Notes: a model not told the origin generated them from the sequence alone. Shown: positions 16,200-24,915, counted from the first letter of the stretch. The stretch: 57,239 nt of DNA from Gammaproteobacteria bacterium (GCA_023475025.1 JAMCWB010000026.1:1-57239); one strand, 5' to 3'. Numbers and translations are program-made.

Positions 16200-17426
16200 A
16201 TGCCCAGTCCAGCTCCTGTAGTGATTATCGGCGGCGGCCCCGCCGGCCTGATGGCAGCTGACACCCTGAGCGCCGCCGGCCTTGCCGTCACCATCTATGA
16301 CGCCATGCCCAGCGTCGGGCGCAAATTCCTCCTGGCCGGCATCGGCGGCATGAACATCACCCACGCCGAAGCCCCCACACACTTTATCCAGCGCTACCGC
16401 GAGGCCAGCGACTGGGCCACAGAGTGGATGCAGGACTTCGCCGCCGACGAGCTGCGCAGCTGGATTCACGCGCTTGGCATCGATACCTTCGTCGGCAGCT
16501 CCGGCCGCGTCTTTCCCCGCGAAATGAAAGCCGCTCCCCTGTTGCGCGCCTGGCTGCGCCGCCTGCGTGAACGCGGTGTCACCCTGCATACCCGCCACCG
16601 CTGGCAAGGCTGGGACGGCGAGCAACTCCTGTTCGACAGCCCGCAAGGCCAAATCCCTGTTAGCGCTTCCACTACCATTCTCGCGCTGGGCGGCGGCAGC
16701 TGGGCCAGGCTAGGCTCAGATGGTAGCTGGCAGGCCTTGCTCGCAGACAAAGGTGTCACCATCAGTCCGCTGCGCCCGACCAACTGCGGCTTTATTGCAG
16801 GCTGGAGCGAGCACCTGTCCAGCCGTTTCGCTGGCCAGCCGCTGAAACCCCTGATCGCTCGCGTAAAGGATGGTGATACGTGGCTTGAACGGCGCGGCGA
16901 ATGCGTGCTCACCCATGACGGGCTGGAAGGCAGCCTGATCTACGCCCTCTCTGCTCCGCTACGCCAGCAACTGGAAACCCTGGGCCACGCCGACCTGCAA
17001 CTGGATCTGGCCCCCGACCGCAGCAAGGAGCAACTGCTGGCCGCCCTGAGCGGCGCACGCAAAGGCGACTCGCTGAGCAAGCGCCTGCGCAGCAAAGCCG
17101 GCCTCGACCCGGTAAAAATTGCCCTGCTGCACGAAGTCACCCCAGCCGAACAACTGCGCGACCCGGCCAGCCTGGTACAGGCGATCAAACACCTGCCCCT
17201 GCACTTCAGCGCCACCCGTCCGCTGGACGAAGCCATCAGCTCCGCCGGCGGCGTCTGCCGCAGCGCCCTCACCAAACACCTGGAACTCAAAGCCCTGCCC
17301 GGTGTGTACTGCGTCGGAGAAATGCTCGACTGGGAAGCCCCAACCGGCGGCTACCTGCTCACCGCGTGCTTTGCCAGTGGGCGGTATGCAGCACAGCACC
17401 GCTTGCGCAGGCAGGTTCGGAGCTAG
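16200..17426 (+). CDS. FAD-dependent oxidoreductase, HI0933/TIGR03862-type flavoprotein
   Basis: 408 aa. The N-terminal dinucleotide-binding motif is VVIIGGGPAGLMAADTL (residues 7-23). VGRKFLLAGIGGMNITH follows, the characteristic HI0933-like flavoprotein motif. The C-terminal FAD motif is GVYCVGEMLDWEAPTGGYLLTACFASGRYA. The reaction is unknown; relatives include flavin oxidoreductases of the BaiN group. AAGGTG lies ahead of the ATG and the gene starts 33 bases after the deacetylase stop, so the two may form an operon. The stop codon abuts a heptanucleotide repeat array. Confidence 0.9.
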   Translation: MPSPAPVVIIGGGPAGLMAADTLSAAGLAVTIYDAMPSVGRKFLLAGIGGMNITHAEAPTHFIQRYREASDWATEWMQDFAADELRSWIHALGIDTFVGSSGRVFPREMKAAPLLRAWLRRLRERGVTLHTRHRWQGWDGEQLLFDSPQGQIPVSASTTILALGGGSWARLGSDGSWQALLADKGVTISPLRPTNCGFIAGWSEHLSSRFAGQPLKPLIARVKDGDTWLERRGECVLTHDGLEGSLIYALSAPLRQQLETLGHADLQLDLAPDRSKEQLLAALSGARKGDSLSKRLRSKAGLDPVKIALLHEVTPAEQLRDPASLVQAIKHLPLHFSATRPLDEAISSAGGVCRSALTKHLELKALPGVYCVGEMLDWEAPTGGYLLTACFASGRYAAQHRLRRQVRS

Positions 17427-17488
17427 AGCTGGAAGCTGGAAGCTGGAAGAAAAACAGGCTGAAGGCTGAAAGCTAAAAGCTGGAAGGT
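17427..17488. repeat. Heptanucleotide (AGCTGGA) repeat array, degenerate
   Basis: Three perfect AGCTGGA units directly follow the stop codon at 17424-17426. Degenerate units (AGGCTGA, AAGCTAA, AGCTGGA) follow to about 17488. The segment 17443-17470 reappears inverted at 17589-17616 with one mismatch in 28 bases, so the array can form a long stem between the two convergent genes. Confidence 0.85.
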
Positions 17489-17588
17489 CATGAGGCGTGT
17501 AAGCTGATCATTGCCGGCTTTTAGCCAGGCTTAGGTCTCTCACTCTATCCAGCAAGTCACACCAACAATTGGCTTCCAGCCTTCGGCC

Positions 17589-17616
17589 TTCAGCCTTCAG
17601 CCTGTTTTCCTTCCAG
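17589..17616. repeat. Inverted partner of the heptanucleotide array
   Basis: Reverse complement of 17443-17470 with one mismatch in 28. It overlaps the stop codon and the last codons of the SDR gene. With its partner it could form a hairpin that separates the convergent transcripts. Confidence 0.75.
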
Positions 17617-18435
17617 CTTGTTGTTTGTTTTGATCCCCGACAGCCGCGGCACCATCCAGCGCTCGAACAAGCGTGGGAACAAGCGCGCCAGCAAGCGTGC
17701 CCGCCAATCAACATTGGACAACACCAGCAAACGCTTGCGCCTCAAGGCACCCTGGTAGATATCGTCGGCCACATCGGTCGGTGAGGCGACTTTGAAGGGG
17801 GCGCCGATCAGTTGCTGGCTGACCGAGCCATCGCCGACCAGGGCGTTCTTGCGCATATCGGTCGCGGTAAAACCGGGTGACACCAGCATCACATTCACGC
17901 CCTGCTCGCGCACTTCCATGCGCAAGGTATCGAACAAACCATGCAAGGCATGCTTGCTGGCATTGTAGGCACTGCGGTTTAGCAGGGGCGCGAAGCCTGA
18001 CAGCGAGCTGAGCACAATCACCTGCCCCTTGCGCTTGATCAGACTGGGCAAGGCATAGCGGGTGCAATGCAGCGCCCCGTAATAATTCACATCCATAATG
18101 CGCTTGAATACCGCCAGCTCGGTGTCGGCAAAGGCACTGCGATGGGTAATACCGGCATTGTTGATCAGGATATCGATACCGCCAAACTGCTCCTCCACCT
18201 GACAGATCGCCTGCTCGCACTGCTGGTCGTCCGCCACATCACAGTGAATCGCCAAGGCCTCGGCATTCAACTTATCGGTCAACTGCTGCTTGAAAGCGAC
18301 CAGCGCCTCATCGGTGACATCCAGAATCGCAATCCGCGCCCCACCCTGGGCAAAGCGCAACGCCAGCGCCCGACCAATGCCGGCACAACCGCCGGTAATC
18401 ACCACCACCTTGTTATGAAACGCCTTGACCGCCAT
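17590..18435 (-). CDS. Short-chain dehydrogenase/reductase
   Basis: 281 aa from the ATG at 18435, which has GGAG upstream. The Rossmann motif is TGGCAGIG (residues 14-21), NNAG is present, and the catalytic Ser-Tyr-Lys set lies in SSLSGFAPLLNRSAYNASK. The substrate is unknown. The basic C-terminal extension (RARLLARLFPRLFERWMVPR) could be a membrane-associated helix. The last eleven codons (NNKLEGKQAEG) are encoded by the heptanucleotide repeat at the 3' end, so the repeat has extended or replaced the native C-terminus. A longer open frame to 18642 runs through a palindromic repeat and is not credible. Confidence 0.88.
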   Translation of the reverse strand: MAVKAFHNKVVVITGGCAGIGRALALRFAQGGARIAILDVTDEALVAFKQQLTDKLNAEALAIHCDVADDQQCEQAICQVEEQFGGIDILINNAGITHRSAFADTELAVFKRIMDVNYYGALHCTRYALPSLIKRKGQVIVLSSLSGFAPLLNRSAYNASKHALHGLFDTLRMEVREQGVNVMLVSPGFTATDMRKNALVGDGSVSQQLIGAPFKVASPTDVADDIYQGALRRKRLLVLSNVDWRARLLARLFPRLFERWMVPRLSGIKTNNKLEGKQAEG

Positions 18436-18505
18436 GGCCGACTCCGTCTGCTGCGTGGAAAGCTTGCTTATAATCGGGTGCTGACTTCTTGGACTCAGTC
18501 TCAAG

Positions 18506-18616
18506 AGCCAGTTTGTCGCTGACCGTTTCTGGACCGTTAGATGCCAAGGATGGCATCTACGAGCCCCCAGGGAAGGGTTCACGGCGTGTCCGGGAACGGT
18601 CAGCGACAAACTGGCT
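18506..18616. repeat. Dispersed three-stem palindrome, 111-bp type, copy 1
   Basis: Perfect 22-bp outer arms (18506-18527 and 18595-18616). Inside are a hairpin GATGCC-AAGGAT-GGCATC and a second arm GAGCCCCCAGGGAAGGGTTC. Related copies are at 20912, 21081 and 37072. It lies in the divergent SDR/dinG intergenic region. Confidence 0.9.
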
Positions 18617-18709
18617 GGGCACTGGACTGGTTTTATCAGCACGTTTTAAAGAGTGCGCCAAAAGTACTGCAGCTGCAACCAGGCGGCTGCACCCCAGCGC
18701 AGCGCAAAT

Positions 18710-18718
18710 GGTATGATC
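18710..18718 (+). promoter_or_regulatory. Possible extended -10 promoter of dinG
   Basis: TGG-TATGAT, an extended -10 element, lies 24 bases before the dinG start. No clear -35 is seen. No LexA-type operator was recognised. Confidence 0.35.
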
Positions 18719-18741
18719 GGCGCTGATCTACCGGAGCCCGC

Positions 18742-20874
18742 ATGCTGAACGACGAACTCAAAAGCCAGATTCAGACAGCCTATCGCACCTTCCTCGAGAA
18801 CAAGCAACTCAAACCACGCTACGGCCAGCGGGTCATGATTGCCGAAGTCGCCAAGGTCTTTGGTGGTGTCAGCCTCGACGAAGATGGCCATCGTAATGGC
18901 GACCCGGCCATAGCCGTGGTTGAAGCCGGCACCGGCACCGGCAAGACCGTCGCCTACTGCCTGGCCGGCATACCCATTGCCAAACACCTGGGCAAACCCC
19001 TGGTGATCGCCACCGCCACCGTCGCCCTGCAAGAACAGATCGTGCTCAAGGACCTGCCGGATATCCAGCGCAATGCCGGGCTGGACTTTCGCTTCGCCCT
19101 GGCCAAAGGCCGTGGGCGCTACGTCTGCCTGGCCAAACTCGACCACCTCTTGCAAGACAACCAGGCCATGGCCAGCCGGCAACAGGGCTTTGCCGAAGAA
19201 GGCTTCAACCTGGCCGTCGACGAAGCCGGCCTGAAACTCTACACCCGCATGGTCGAAGCTCTGGCCAGCAATAAATGGGATGGCGAACGTGACTCCTGGC
19301 CGGAAGCGCTGGAAGACCAGGACTGGTCCCGCCTGACCACCGACCATATCCAGTGCAGCAATCGCCGCTGCAGCCATTTCAACCAGTGCGTGTTCTACAA
19401 GGCCCGTGAAGGCGTGCAGAAAGTCGACGTCATCGTCACCAACCACGATCTGGTACTGGCTGACCTGGCCCTGGGCGGTGGTGCCATTCTGCCCGACCCG
19501 CGCGACTGCCTGTATATCTTCGACGAAGGTCACCACCTGCCGGACAAAGCCATCGCCCACTTCGCCCACAATACCCGCCTGGCCGCCACCGCCGACTGGC
19601 TGGATCAGCTGGACAAGAACCTGAGCAAACTGCTGGCCCAAAACCCGTTACCCGGTGACTTTGGCCGTATGCTGGAACAGGTGCCGGTGCAGGCCAAGGA
19701 CCTGCGGCCGCACCAGCAATTCATGCAGCAGGCCCTGGGCGAAGTCGCTGACTTTGCCAGCAGTGAAGACTTCACCGGGCATATTCGCCCGCAACACCGT
19801 TTCGAGAATGGCCTGATCCCCGACCATCTGCGCGACATGGGCACCGAGCTCAAAGCCGGCTTTGGCCGGCTCAGTGACCTGTTGCAACGCCTGGTCGACC
19901 TGCTGAAAGAAGCCATCGACGGTGAGGCGGTCGGCGTCCCCGAACACCAGGCCGAAGAATGGTACCCCCTGTTTGGCGCCCTGCAAGCCCGCGCCGCGAC
20001 CAACTGGACCCTGTGGACCCAGTTCTGCCTGCAGGATGCCGACGACAAACCACCCACCGCACGCTGGCTGACCCTCACCGAGAGCAACGACATCGACGTC
20101 CACGTCAGCCCGATCAGCGCCGCCGACACCCTGCGCCACTACCTCTGGCACAGCGCCTTCGCCGCCCTGGTGACCTCGGCGACCCTGACCGCACTGGGCA
20201 AATTCGACCGCTTCAGCCATCGCGCCGGCCTACCCAAAAGCGCCATCTGCACCTTGGCCCCCAGCCCCTTCCGCCATGCGGAAAAAGGCCTGCTGCGCAT
20301 CCCCGATATCGGCGTCGATCCGACCGACAATGCCGGCCACAGCGCCGCCATCATCGATCAGTTACCCGAGATTCTGGCCGGCTGCCGCGGCGCCCTGGTG
20401 CTGTTCTCCTCGCGCCGGCAAATGCTCGAAGTCTTCGGTGGGCTCGAGCCAGCGGTGCGCGAGAAACTGCTGGTACAAGGCGACCTGTCCAAGCAGGAGC
20501 TGATCCGCCAGCACCGCAAAGCCGTCGACGACGGAAAGCAGAGTATTATTTTTGGCCTCGCCAGCTTTGCTGAGGGTGTCGACCTGCCGGGGCAGTATTG
20601 CGAACACGTGGTGATCGCCAAGATCCCCTTCGCCGTCCCCGATGACCCGGTAGAAGCCACCCTGGCGGAATGGATTGAACGCAACGGCGGCAACCCCTTT
20701 ATGGAAATCGCCGTACCCGACGCCTGCCTGCGCCTGGTCCAGGCCTGTGGCCGCCTGCTGCGCACCGAACAGGACAGCGGCACCATCACCCTGCTCGACC
20801 GCCGGCTGGTGACCAAACGCTATGGCAAGGCAATATTGAATGCGCTGCCGCCGTTTCGGCGGGAGATTGATTAA
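18742..20874 (+). CDS. dinG: ATP-dependent DNA helicase DinG
   Basis: 710-aa superfamily 2 helicase of the XPD/DinG type, a 5'-3' helicase that resolves structured DNA and R-loops. Walker A is AGTGTGKT (residues 62-69). The iron-sulfur cysteines are in GRYVCLAKL, IQCSNRRC and FNQCVFYK. Walker B is DEGHHLP and the C-terminal helicase motif is QACGRLLRTEQDSGTITLLDRR. Length agrees with E. coli DinG (716). It stands alone between palindromic repeats. Confidence 0.96.
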   Translation: MLNDELKSQIQTAYRTFLENKQLKPRYGQRVMIAEVAKVFGGVSLDEDGHRNGDPAIAVVEAGTGTGKTVAYCLAGIPIAKHLGKPLVIATATVALQEQIVLKDLPDIQRNAGLDFRFALAKGRGRYVCLAKLDHLLQDNQAMASRQQGFAEEGFNLAVDEAGLKLYTRMVEALASNKWDGERDSWPEALEDQDWSRLTTDHIQCSNRRCSHFNQCVFYKAREGVQKVDVIVTNHDLVLADLALGGGAILPDPRDCLYIFDEGHHLPDKAIAHFAHNTRLAATADWLDQLDKNLSKLLAQNPLPGDFGRMLEQVPVQAKDLRPHQQFMQQALGEVADFASSEDFTGHIRPQHRFENGLIPDHLRDMGTELKAGFGRLSDLLQRLVDLLKEAIDGEAVGVPEHQAEEWYPLFGALQARAATNWTLWTQFCLQDADDKPPTARWLTLTESNDIDVHVSPISAADTLRHYLWHSAFAALVTSATLTALGKFDRFSHRAGLPKSAICTLAPSPFRHAEKGLLRIPDIGVDPTDNAGHSAAIIDQLPEILAGCRGALVLFSSRRQMLEVFGGLEPAVREKLLVQGDLSKQELIRQHRKAVDDGKQSIIFGLASFAEGVDLPGQYCEHVVIAKIPFAVPDDPVEATLAEWIERNGGNPFMEIAVPDACLRLVQACGRLLRTEQDSGTITLLDRRLVTKRYGKAILNALPPFRREID

Positions 20875-20911
20875 AGAAATATCTGTTTTAAAGCTTCTGT
20901 GCCAAGTGGCA

Positions 20912-21007
20912 TTGCCAACCAGCTGTGCCAGACACGCTACAAGCCATCCCTGGGGCTCGTCGATGCACGTCCCTGTGCATCGACGGTCTGGCACAGCTGG
21001 TTGGCAA
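20912..21007. repeat. Dispersed three-stem palindrome, 96-bp type, copy 1 (inverted orientation)
   Basis: Perfect 22-bp outer arms (20912-20933 and 20986-21007) enclose AAGCCATCCCTGGGGCT and GATGCACGTCCCTGTGCATC. The order of the two inner stems is reversed relative to the other copies, so the element is in the opposite orientation. Confidence 0.9.
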
Positions 21008-21080
21008 CACCACGTCCAAGAGGCGTGCATTCTTCATAGCATCATTTAGTAAGCTCTGATTACTTGCACAAATCTTTCCT

Positions 21081-21191
21081 AGCTCTGTTGTCGTTGACCC
21101 GTTCTGGACCGTTAGATGCCATGGATGGCATCTACGAGCCCCCAGGGAAGGGTTTACGGCGTGTCCAGAACCGGTCAACGACAACAGAGCT
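21081..21191. repeat. Dispersed three-stem palindrome, 111-bp type, copy 2
   Basis: 28-bp outer arms (21081-21108 and 21164-21191) with one mismatch. The core is nearly identical to copy 1 at 18506. The arms differ from copy 1 at several positions, but both arms of each pair changed together. With the element at 20912 it fills most of the 433-base gap 20875-21307, in which I see no gene. Confidence 0.9.
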
Positions 21192-21307
21192 AAGGCACGC
21201 AGGCAGACTTAATAGATGTTTATCTCGGAAAGTTAATTCTGCACACTAACTCGAAGGAGAGAATACCTCCGAGCACAAAACCAAAAAACAAGACAACCGG
21301 AGTAACC

Positions 21308-22480
21308 ATGGCTGAAGTACAAGGGTATTTTGATCCGCGCTTTGAACGCGTGCGCAACCTGTTTGCCGACCAACAAACTGACGAGCAGGCCCGTGGCGCC
21401 GCGCTCTGCGTAACCGTTGGCGGCGAAACCGTGCTGGACCTCTGGCAAGGCGTGATGGACAAGGACAACCAGCAGGTCTGGGAACAGGACACCCTGGTCA
21501 ACGTCTTCTCCTGCACCAAACCCCTCGGCGCCGTCGCCGTACTGCAGCAAGTGCAGGCCGGCAACCTCGAACTGGACGCCCCCGTAGCCAGCATCTGGCC
21601 CGAATTCGCTGCTGCCGGCAAAGAACAGATCACCCTGCGCCAGATACTCAGTCACCGCTCCGGCCTGTCCGCCGTCCGCCAGACCCTGCCACCGGAAGCC
21701 CTGTTCGACTGGGATGCCATGGTCAAAGCCGTAGAGCAACAAGATCCCTGGTGGGAGCCCGACAGCGATCATGGTTACGCCCCGGTCACCTACGCCTGGC
21801 TGCTCGGTGAGCCCCTCGCGCGCGCCAGTGGCCAGCGCCCCGGCGCCTACATCAACCAGCATATCTGCCAGGCCGCCGGCATGAACTTCTTTGTCGGTGT
21901 GCCGGACAACGACCTCGGGCGTATCGCCAGTGTGTCCCGCCTGCGGAACCAGTTCGGTGACGAGAACGCACGCAAGGTGTTTGCCGCCATGGGGCAGCCA
22001 GACAGCCTGACCGGCAAAGCCTTCACCAACCCCAGCAGCATGATGACCAGCACCAACCTTACCGAATGGCGGCAGGCTGAAGTCTTCTCCGCCAACGGCA
22101 GCGGCAATGCCCGCTCACTGGCACGCTTCTGGCAGATCATGGCCCATGGCGGCAGTCTGGACGGCGTCAGCTTGCTGGACAGCCAGCTGGTCAAGGAAAT
22201 GCAGCGCGAGCACAGCGCCGGCATGGACCGGACCCTGCTCGCCCCGACCCGTTTCGGTCTTGGCTGCATGCTCGAACAAGACTACGAAGGCGGCGGCTAT
22301 GGCATGGGCCCGAACGCCTGGGGCCATCCAGGTGCAGGTGGCGCACTCGGCTTCTGCGACCCCGACCTTCAGGTCGGCTTCGGTTATGTCACCAATACCA
22401 TGGGACCTTACGTCCTCATGGACCCACGCGCCCTGGCACTGAGCCGTGAAATGGCCCGTTGCCTGCAACAACTCGACTGA
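21308..22480 (+). CDS. Serine hydrolase, beta-lactamase/esterase family VIII type
   Basis: 390 aa. The Ser-X-X-Lys nucleophile motif is FSCTKPLGAVAVLQQ (near residue 73), with LRQILSHRSGL after it. The Tyr-containing second motif is probably HGYAPVTYAWLLGE, and the C-terminal GHPGAGGALGFCDP corresponds to the third active-site element in this family. Such proteins are usually carboxylesterases, not true beta-lactamases. No signal peptide, so cytosolic. GGAG precedes the ATG. Substrate unknown. Confidence 0.88.
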   Translation: MAEVQGYFDPRFERVRNLFADQQTDEQARGAALCVTVGGETVLDLWQGVMDKDNQQVWEQDTLVNVFSCTKPLGAVAVLQQVQAGNLELDAPVASIWPEFAAAGKEQITLRQILSHRSGLSAVRQTLPPEALFDWDAMVKAVEQQDPWWEPDSDHGYAPVTYAWLLGEPLARASGQRPGAYINQHICQAAGMNFFVGVPDNDLGRIASVSRLRNQFGDENARKVFAAMGQPDSLTGKAFTNPSSMMTSTNLTEWRQAEVFSANGSGNARSLARFWQIMAHGGSLDGVSLLDSQLVKEMQREHSAGMDRTLLAPTRFGLGCMLEQDYEGGGYGMGPNAWGHPGAGGALGFCDPDLQVGFGYVTNTMGPYVLMDPRALALSREMARCLQQLD

Positions 22481-22564
22481 ATTTGCCCGGCGTGAACTTG
22501 CTGCGGATCAATGCACCGACCGCAGCGAGTGCTAGCATAACTGCATAGACCAAGGAGAACCGGC

Positions 22565-23206
22565 ATGACCCCATCCATTGCAGAGCTGCGCCGCGACTAC
22601 ACCCGTGACGGACTCACCGAAAGCCAGGCCCCGGATGAACCCTTCGCCCTGTTTGCCGAATGGTTCAAGCAGGCCGTTGAAGTGGAATCCACCGAAGCCA
22701 ATGCCATGATGCTGGCCACTGTCGACGCCCAAGGCCAACCGCACCTGCGCACCCTGCTGCTCAAAGGCTTTGACCAGCGCGGCTTTGTCTTCTTCACCAA
22801 TTATCAGAGCGCCAAGGGCCAGCAACTGCAACAGCAACCCAAGGCCGCCATGACTTTCTGGTGGCATGATCTGGAGCGTCAGGCGCGAATTGAAGGCAGC
22901 GTTGAGCAGGTCAGTGCCGAAGAGTCCGATGCCTACTACCACAGCCGCCCCATCGGCAGCCGCCTGGGCGCCTGGGCATCGCCGCAGAGCCAGGTAATAG
23001 CCGATCGTAGCGTACTGGAAGATCGCATCGGTGCCCTGTCGCAGGAACACAGCGACAATCCGCCGGATCGTCCGCCGCATTGGGGCGGCTACCGCCTGGT
23101 GCCCAATCTGATCGAATTCTGGCAGGGCCGCCCCAGCCGCCTGCATGACCGGCTGAATTACCGCCTGGTCAACGGCATCTGGGTGCGCGAACGCCTGGCG
23201 CCCTGA
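22565..23206 (+). CDS. pdxH: Pyridoxamine/pyridoxine 5'-phosphate oxidase
   Basis: 213 aa, FMN-dependent oxidation of PNP/PMP to pyridoxal 5'-phosphate in vitamin B6 synthesis and salvage. Matches PdxH throughout: [12 protein letters not shown] at the start, [52 protein letters not shown] and the C-terminal [16 protein letters not shown]...W.RERLAP. Length is typical. An AAGGAG box lies upstream. The following DUF6231 gene is in the same order as in P. aeruginosa (PA1049-PA1050). Confidence 0.97.
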   Translation: MTPSIAELRRDYTRDGLTESQAPDEPFALFAEWFKQAVEVESTEANAMMLATVDAQGQPHLRTLLLKGFDQRGFVFFTNYQSAKGQQLQQQPKAAMTFWWHDLERQARIEGSVEQVSAEESDAYYHSRPIGSRLGAWASPQSQVIADRSVLEDRIGALSQEHSDNPPDRPPHWGGYRLVPNLIEFWQGRPSRLHDRLNYRLVNGIWVRERLAP

Positions 23207-23247
23207 AGCCCTGGCGGCTTGAAACCACAATACCGGAGTCAGATCCC

Positions 23248-23733
23248 GTGTCGAACTCACCGACCCACGCACTGCTCGCCCTGCTGGATCACTACCAGCC
23301 GCAGCGCTTGCTGTGCGTGAGTCTCGAGCCGATACCGGCAGTGCAGGCCTATGCTGAAGCGCACCCTGATATCGAGGTAATTCATTGCCGTGAAGTGCCG
23401 CTACCCGAGGCCCTGCAACAGCAACGTTACGACCTGGCACTGGTCGCAGAGCAACTGGAAGCACACGACAAACAACTGGCCACCGAATTGCTGGCCGGCT
23501 TGCGCAACCTGCTGGTCAACCGCCTGGCCGTACTGGTTGATCTGAACCTGGCCAGTAACTGGCAGGAGAAGGACTTTTTCGCCCTGGCAATGCAGCGACA
23601 GGGGCACTTCCAGCAAGAGAACCGTAGCCTGCACCTGTTCAGTTATGACCTGCAGGATTATAAACAGGTACCGGACTGGCTGAACGCCAAGTACTGGGCC
23701 AATCCGGAGCTGTTCGGCAAATACTGGTGGTAG
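23248..23733 (+). CDS. DUF6231 family protein
   Basis: 161 aa, GTG start with CGGAG about twelve bases upstream. No catalytic motif. The pattern RLLCVSLEPIPAVQAYAEAHPDIEVIHC...YDLALVAEQLEA resembles a small Rossmann-type fold. The C-terminus is aromatic and charged (DYKQVPDWLNAKYWANPELFGKYWW). Conserved next to pdxH in Pseudomonas, 41 bases after it here, so probably an operon partner. Function unknown. Confidence 0.8.
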   Translation: MSNSPTHALLALLDHYQPQRLLCVSLEPIPAVQAYAEAHPDIEVIHCREVPLPEALQQQRYDLALVAEQLEAHDKQLATELLAGLRNLLVNRLAVLVDLNLASNWQEKDFFALAMQRQGHFQQENRSLHLFSYDLQDYKQVPDWLNAKYWANPELFGKYWW

Positions 23734-23770
23734 CGGCAAGCGGCAGCCTGTTCAACCTCACGCCGCCAGG

Positions 23771-24313
23771 CGGCTCGCGATGACGAAGAAGGTGTTGCAG
23801 GCCACCAGCTTCCCGCCTCAACCAGCATGACGTCCAGCTTCCCGCCTTTCTCTCCGTCATGGCGAAGGCCGCAGGCCTGTGGCCATCCAGCTTGACCTTG
23901 GTTGAGTCCGCAAAGATGGATCGCCACGCCGCTATGCGGCTCGCGATGACGAAGAAGGCGTTGCAGGCCACCAACTTCCCGCCTCAACCAGCATGACGTC
24001 CAGCTTCCCGCCTTTCTCTCCGTCATGGCGAAGGCCGCAGGCCTGTGGCCATCCAGCTTGACCTTGGTTGAGTCCGCAAAGATGGATCGCCACGCCGCTA
24101 TGCGGCTCGCGATGACGAAGAAGGCGTTGCAGGCCACCAACTTCCCGCCTCAACCAGCATGACGTCCAGCTTCCCGCCTTTCTCTCCGTCATGGCGAAGG
24201 CCGCAGGCCTGTGGCCATCCAGCTTGACCTTGGTTGAGTCCGCAAAGATGGATCGCCACGCCGCTATGCGGCTCGCGATGACGAAGAAGGCGTTGCAGGC
24301 CACCAACTTCCCG
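23771..24313. repeat. 166-bp tandem repeat array, about 3.3 copies
   Basis: The marker CGGCTCGCGA recurs at 23771, 23937, 24103 and 24269, a constant period of 166 bases. The later units are almost identical; the first differs slightly. Each unit contains GGATCGCCACG-CCGCTATGCGG-CTCGCGATGACG, a form of the palindrome found also at 56999-57029. Because 166 is not a multiple of three, the open frames here shift with every unit and are not genes. It fills the gap between the convergent DUF6231 and 24364 genes. Confidence 0.93.
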
Positions 24314-24348
24314 CTTCTAGCTTCTAGCTTCTAGCTTCTAGCTTCTAG
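24314..24348. repeat. Heptanucleotide (CTTCTAG) array, five units
   Basis: Five perfect tandem CTTCTAG units follow the 166-bp array and end 16 bases before the stop codon of the minus-strand gene at 24364. It is a variant of the AGCTGGA/TCCAGCT arrays at 17427 and 26894. Confidence 0.9.
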
Positions 24349-24363
24349 CTGACAGCTTGCCAC

Positions 24364-24915
24364 TTACTTATCTTCCAGCTTCAAGTGACTGGTATCCGGC
24401 ACCTCGGCACTGTGATCCGGCTTGAGTTCACCCATATCACTACCCACCGGCGCCAGACTCAGTGCGTCCAGATCAATATCCAGGGGCGTGTAATCGCGGT
24501 ATTGCTCCTGCAGGTCACTGCCGACCGGGGCAATATCAAAATCGGGGGCGTCGACCTCAGAGAAGGCAGCCATAAAGCTGTCGCGAGGCTCCAGTTTCTT
24601 GCCTTTCGGTGCACTCGTTGCCCCTGAGGGCGCAGCCGACTGGGCGCTGGCCGGGGCCGGATCAGCCGGCGCAGGGGTCGTGGCAGCCGCCATAGGCTCG
24701 ACAGCACAGAGCGCTCCAGCACGCTCGATGGCCTGACGATACTTGTCTGCCGTCGGCGCATCCAGACCCTGCTTGATCACAATGCGCTTGCCGGAAAACA
24801 ACCGCTGCAGGTTTGCATCTGACAGCTGGAACAACTGGCCGATAGCCGCCTGCGCCAGCTCGGCATCCACGCCCGGCTGAATCTCGCCCTGAAAAACCAC
24901 CTGGAACTCTGCCAT
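24364..24915 (-). CDS. Hypothetical protein with repeated APVGSD motif
   Basis: 183 aa. Residues 1-72 form a small domain (FQVVFQGEIQPGVDAELAQAAIGQLFQLSDANLQRLFSGKRIVIKQGLD...). I recognise this as an N-terminal module on several Pseudomonas membrane or zinc-ribbon proteins. A Pro/Ala linker (75-105) follows. The acidic tail carries two copies of the motif APVGSD (DIAPVGSDLQE, SLAPVGSDMGE). No membrane segment and no catalytic residues are visible. Divergent from the lipoprotein gene at 25046. Function unknown. Confidence 0.7.
   Translation of the reverse strand: MAEFQVVFQGEIQPGVDAELAQAAIGQLFQLSDANLQRLFSGKRIVIKQGLDAPTADKYRQAIERAGALCAVEPMAAATTPAPADPAPASAQSAAPSGATSAPKGKKLEPRDSFMAAFSEVDAPDFDIAPVGSDLQEQYRDYTPLDIDLDALSLAPVGSDMGELKPDHSAEVPDTSHLKLEDK

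Noticed and set aside
18436-18642. N-terminal extension of the SDR gene by 69 codons
   Set aside because: It translates a palindromic repeat; the ATG at 18435 has a good ribosome-binding site and gives the normal SDR start.
18646-19641. 331-codon minus-strand frame opposite dinG
   Set aside because: Val/Gly/Gln-rich antisense shadow that also runs into a palindromic repeat.
20875-21307. Open frames such as 20888-21184 (-) and 21064-21249 (+)
   Set aside because: They are translations of the two palindromes; the string HAVNPSLGARRCHPWHLTV recurs at both 111-bp copies.
23639-24306. Three nested minus-strand open frames (111-160 codons) with almost the same protein sequence
   Set aside because: They run through the 166-bp tandem repeat; the period is not a multiple of three and the frames differ only by where they enter the array.
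23771-24313. CRISPR array
   Set aside because: The repeated unit is 166 bases without distinct spacers, and no cas gene is in the window.
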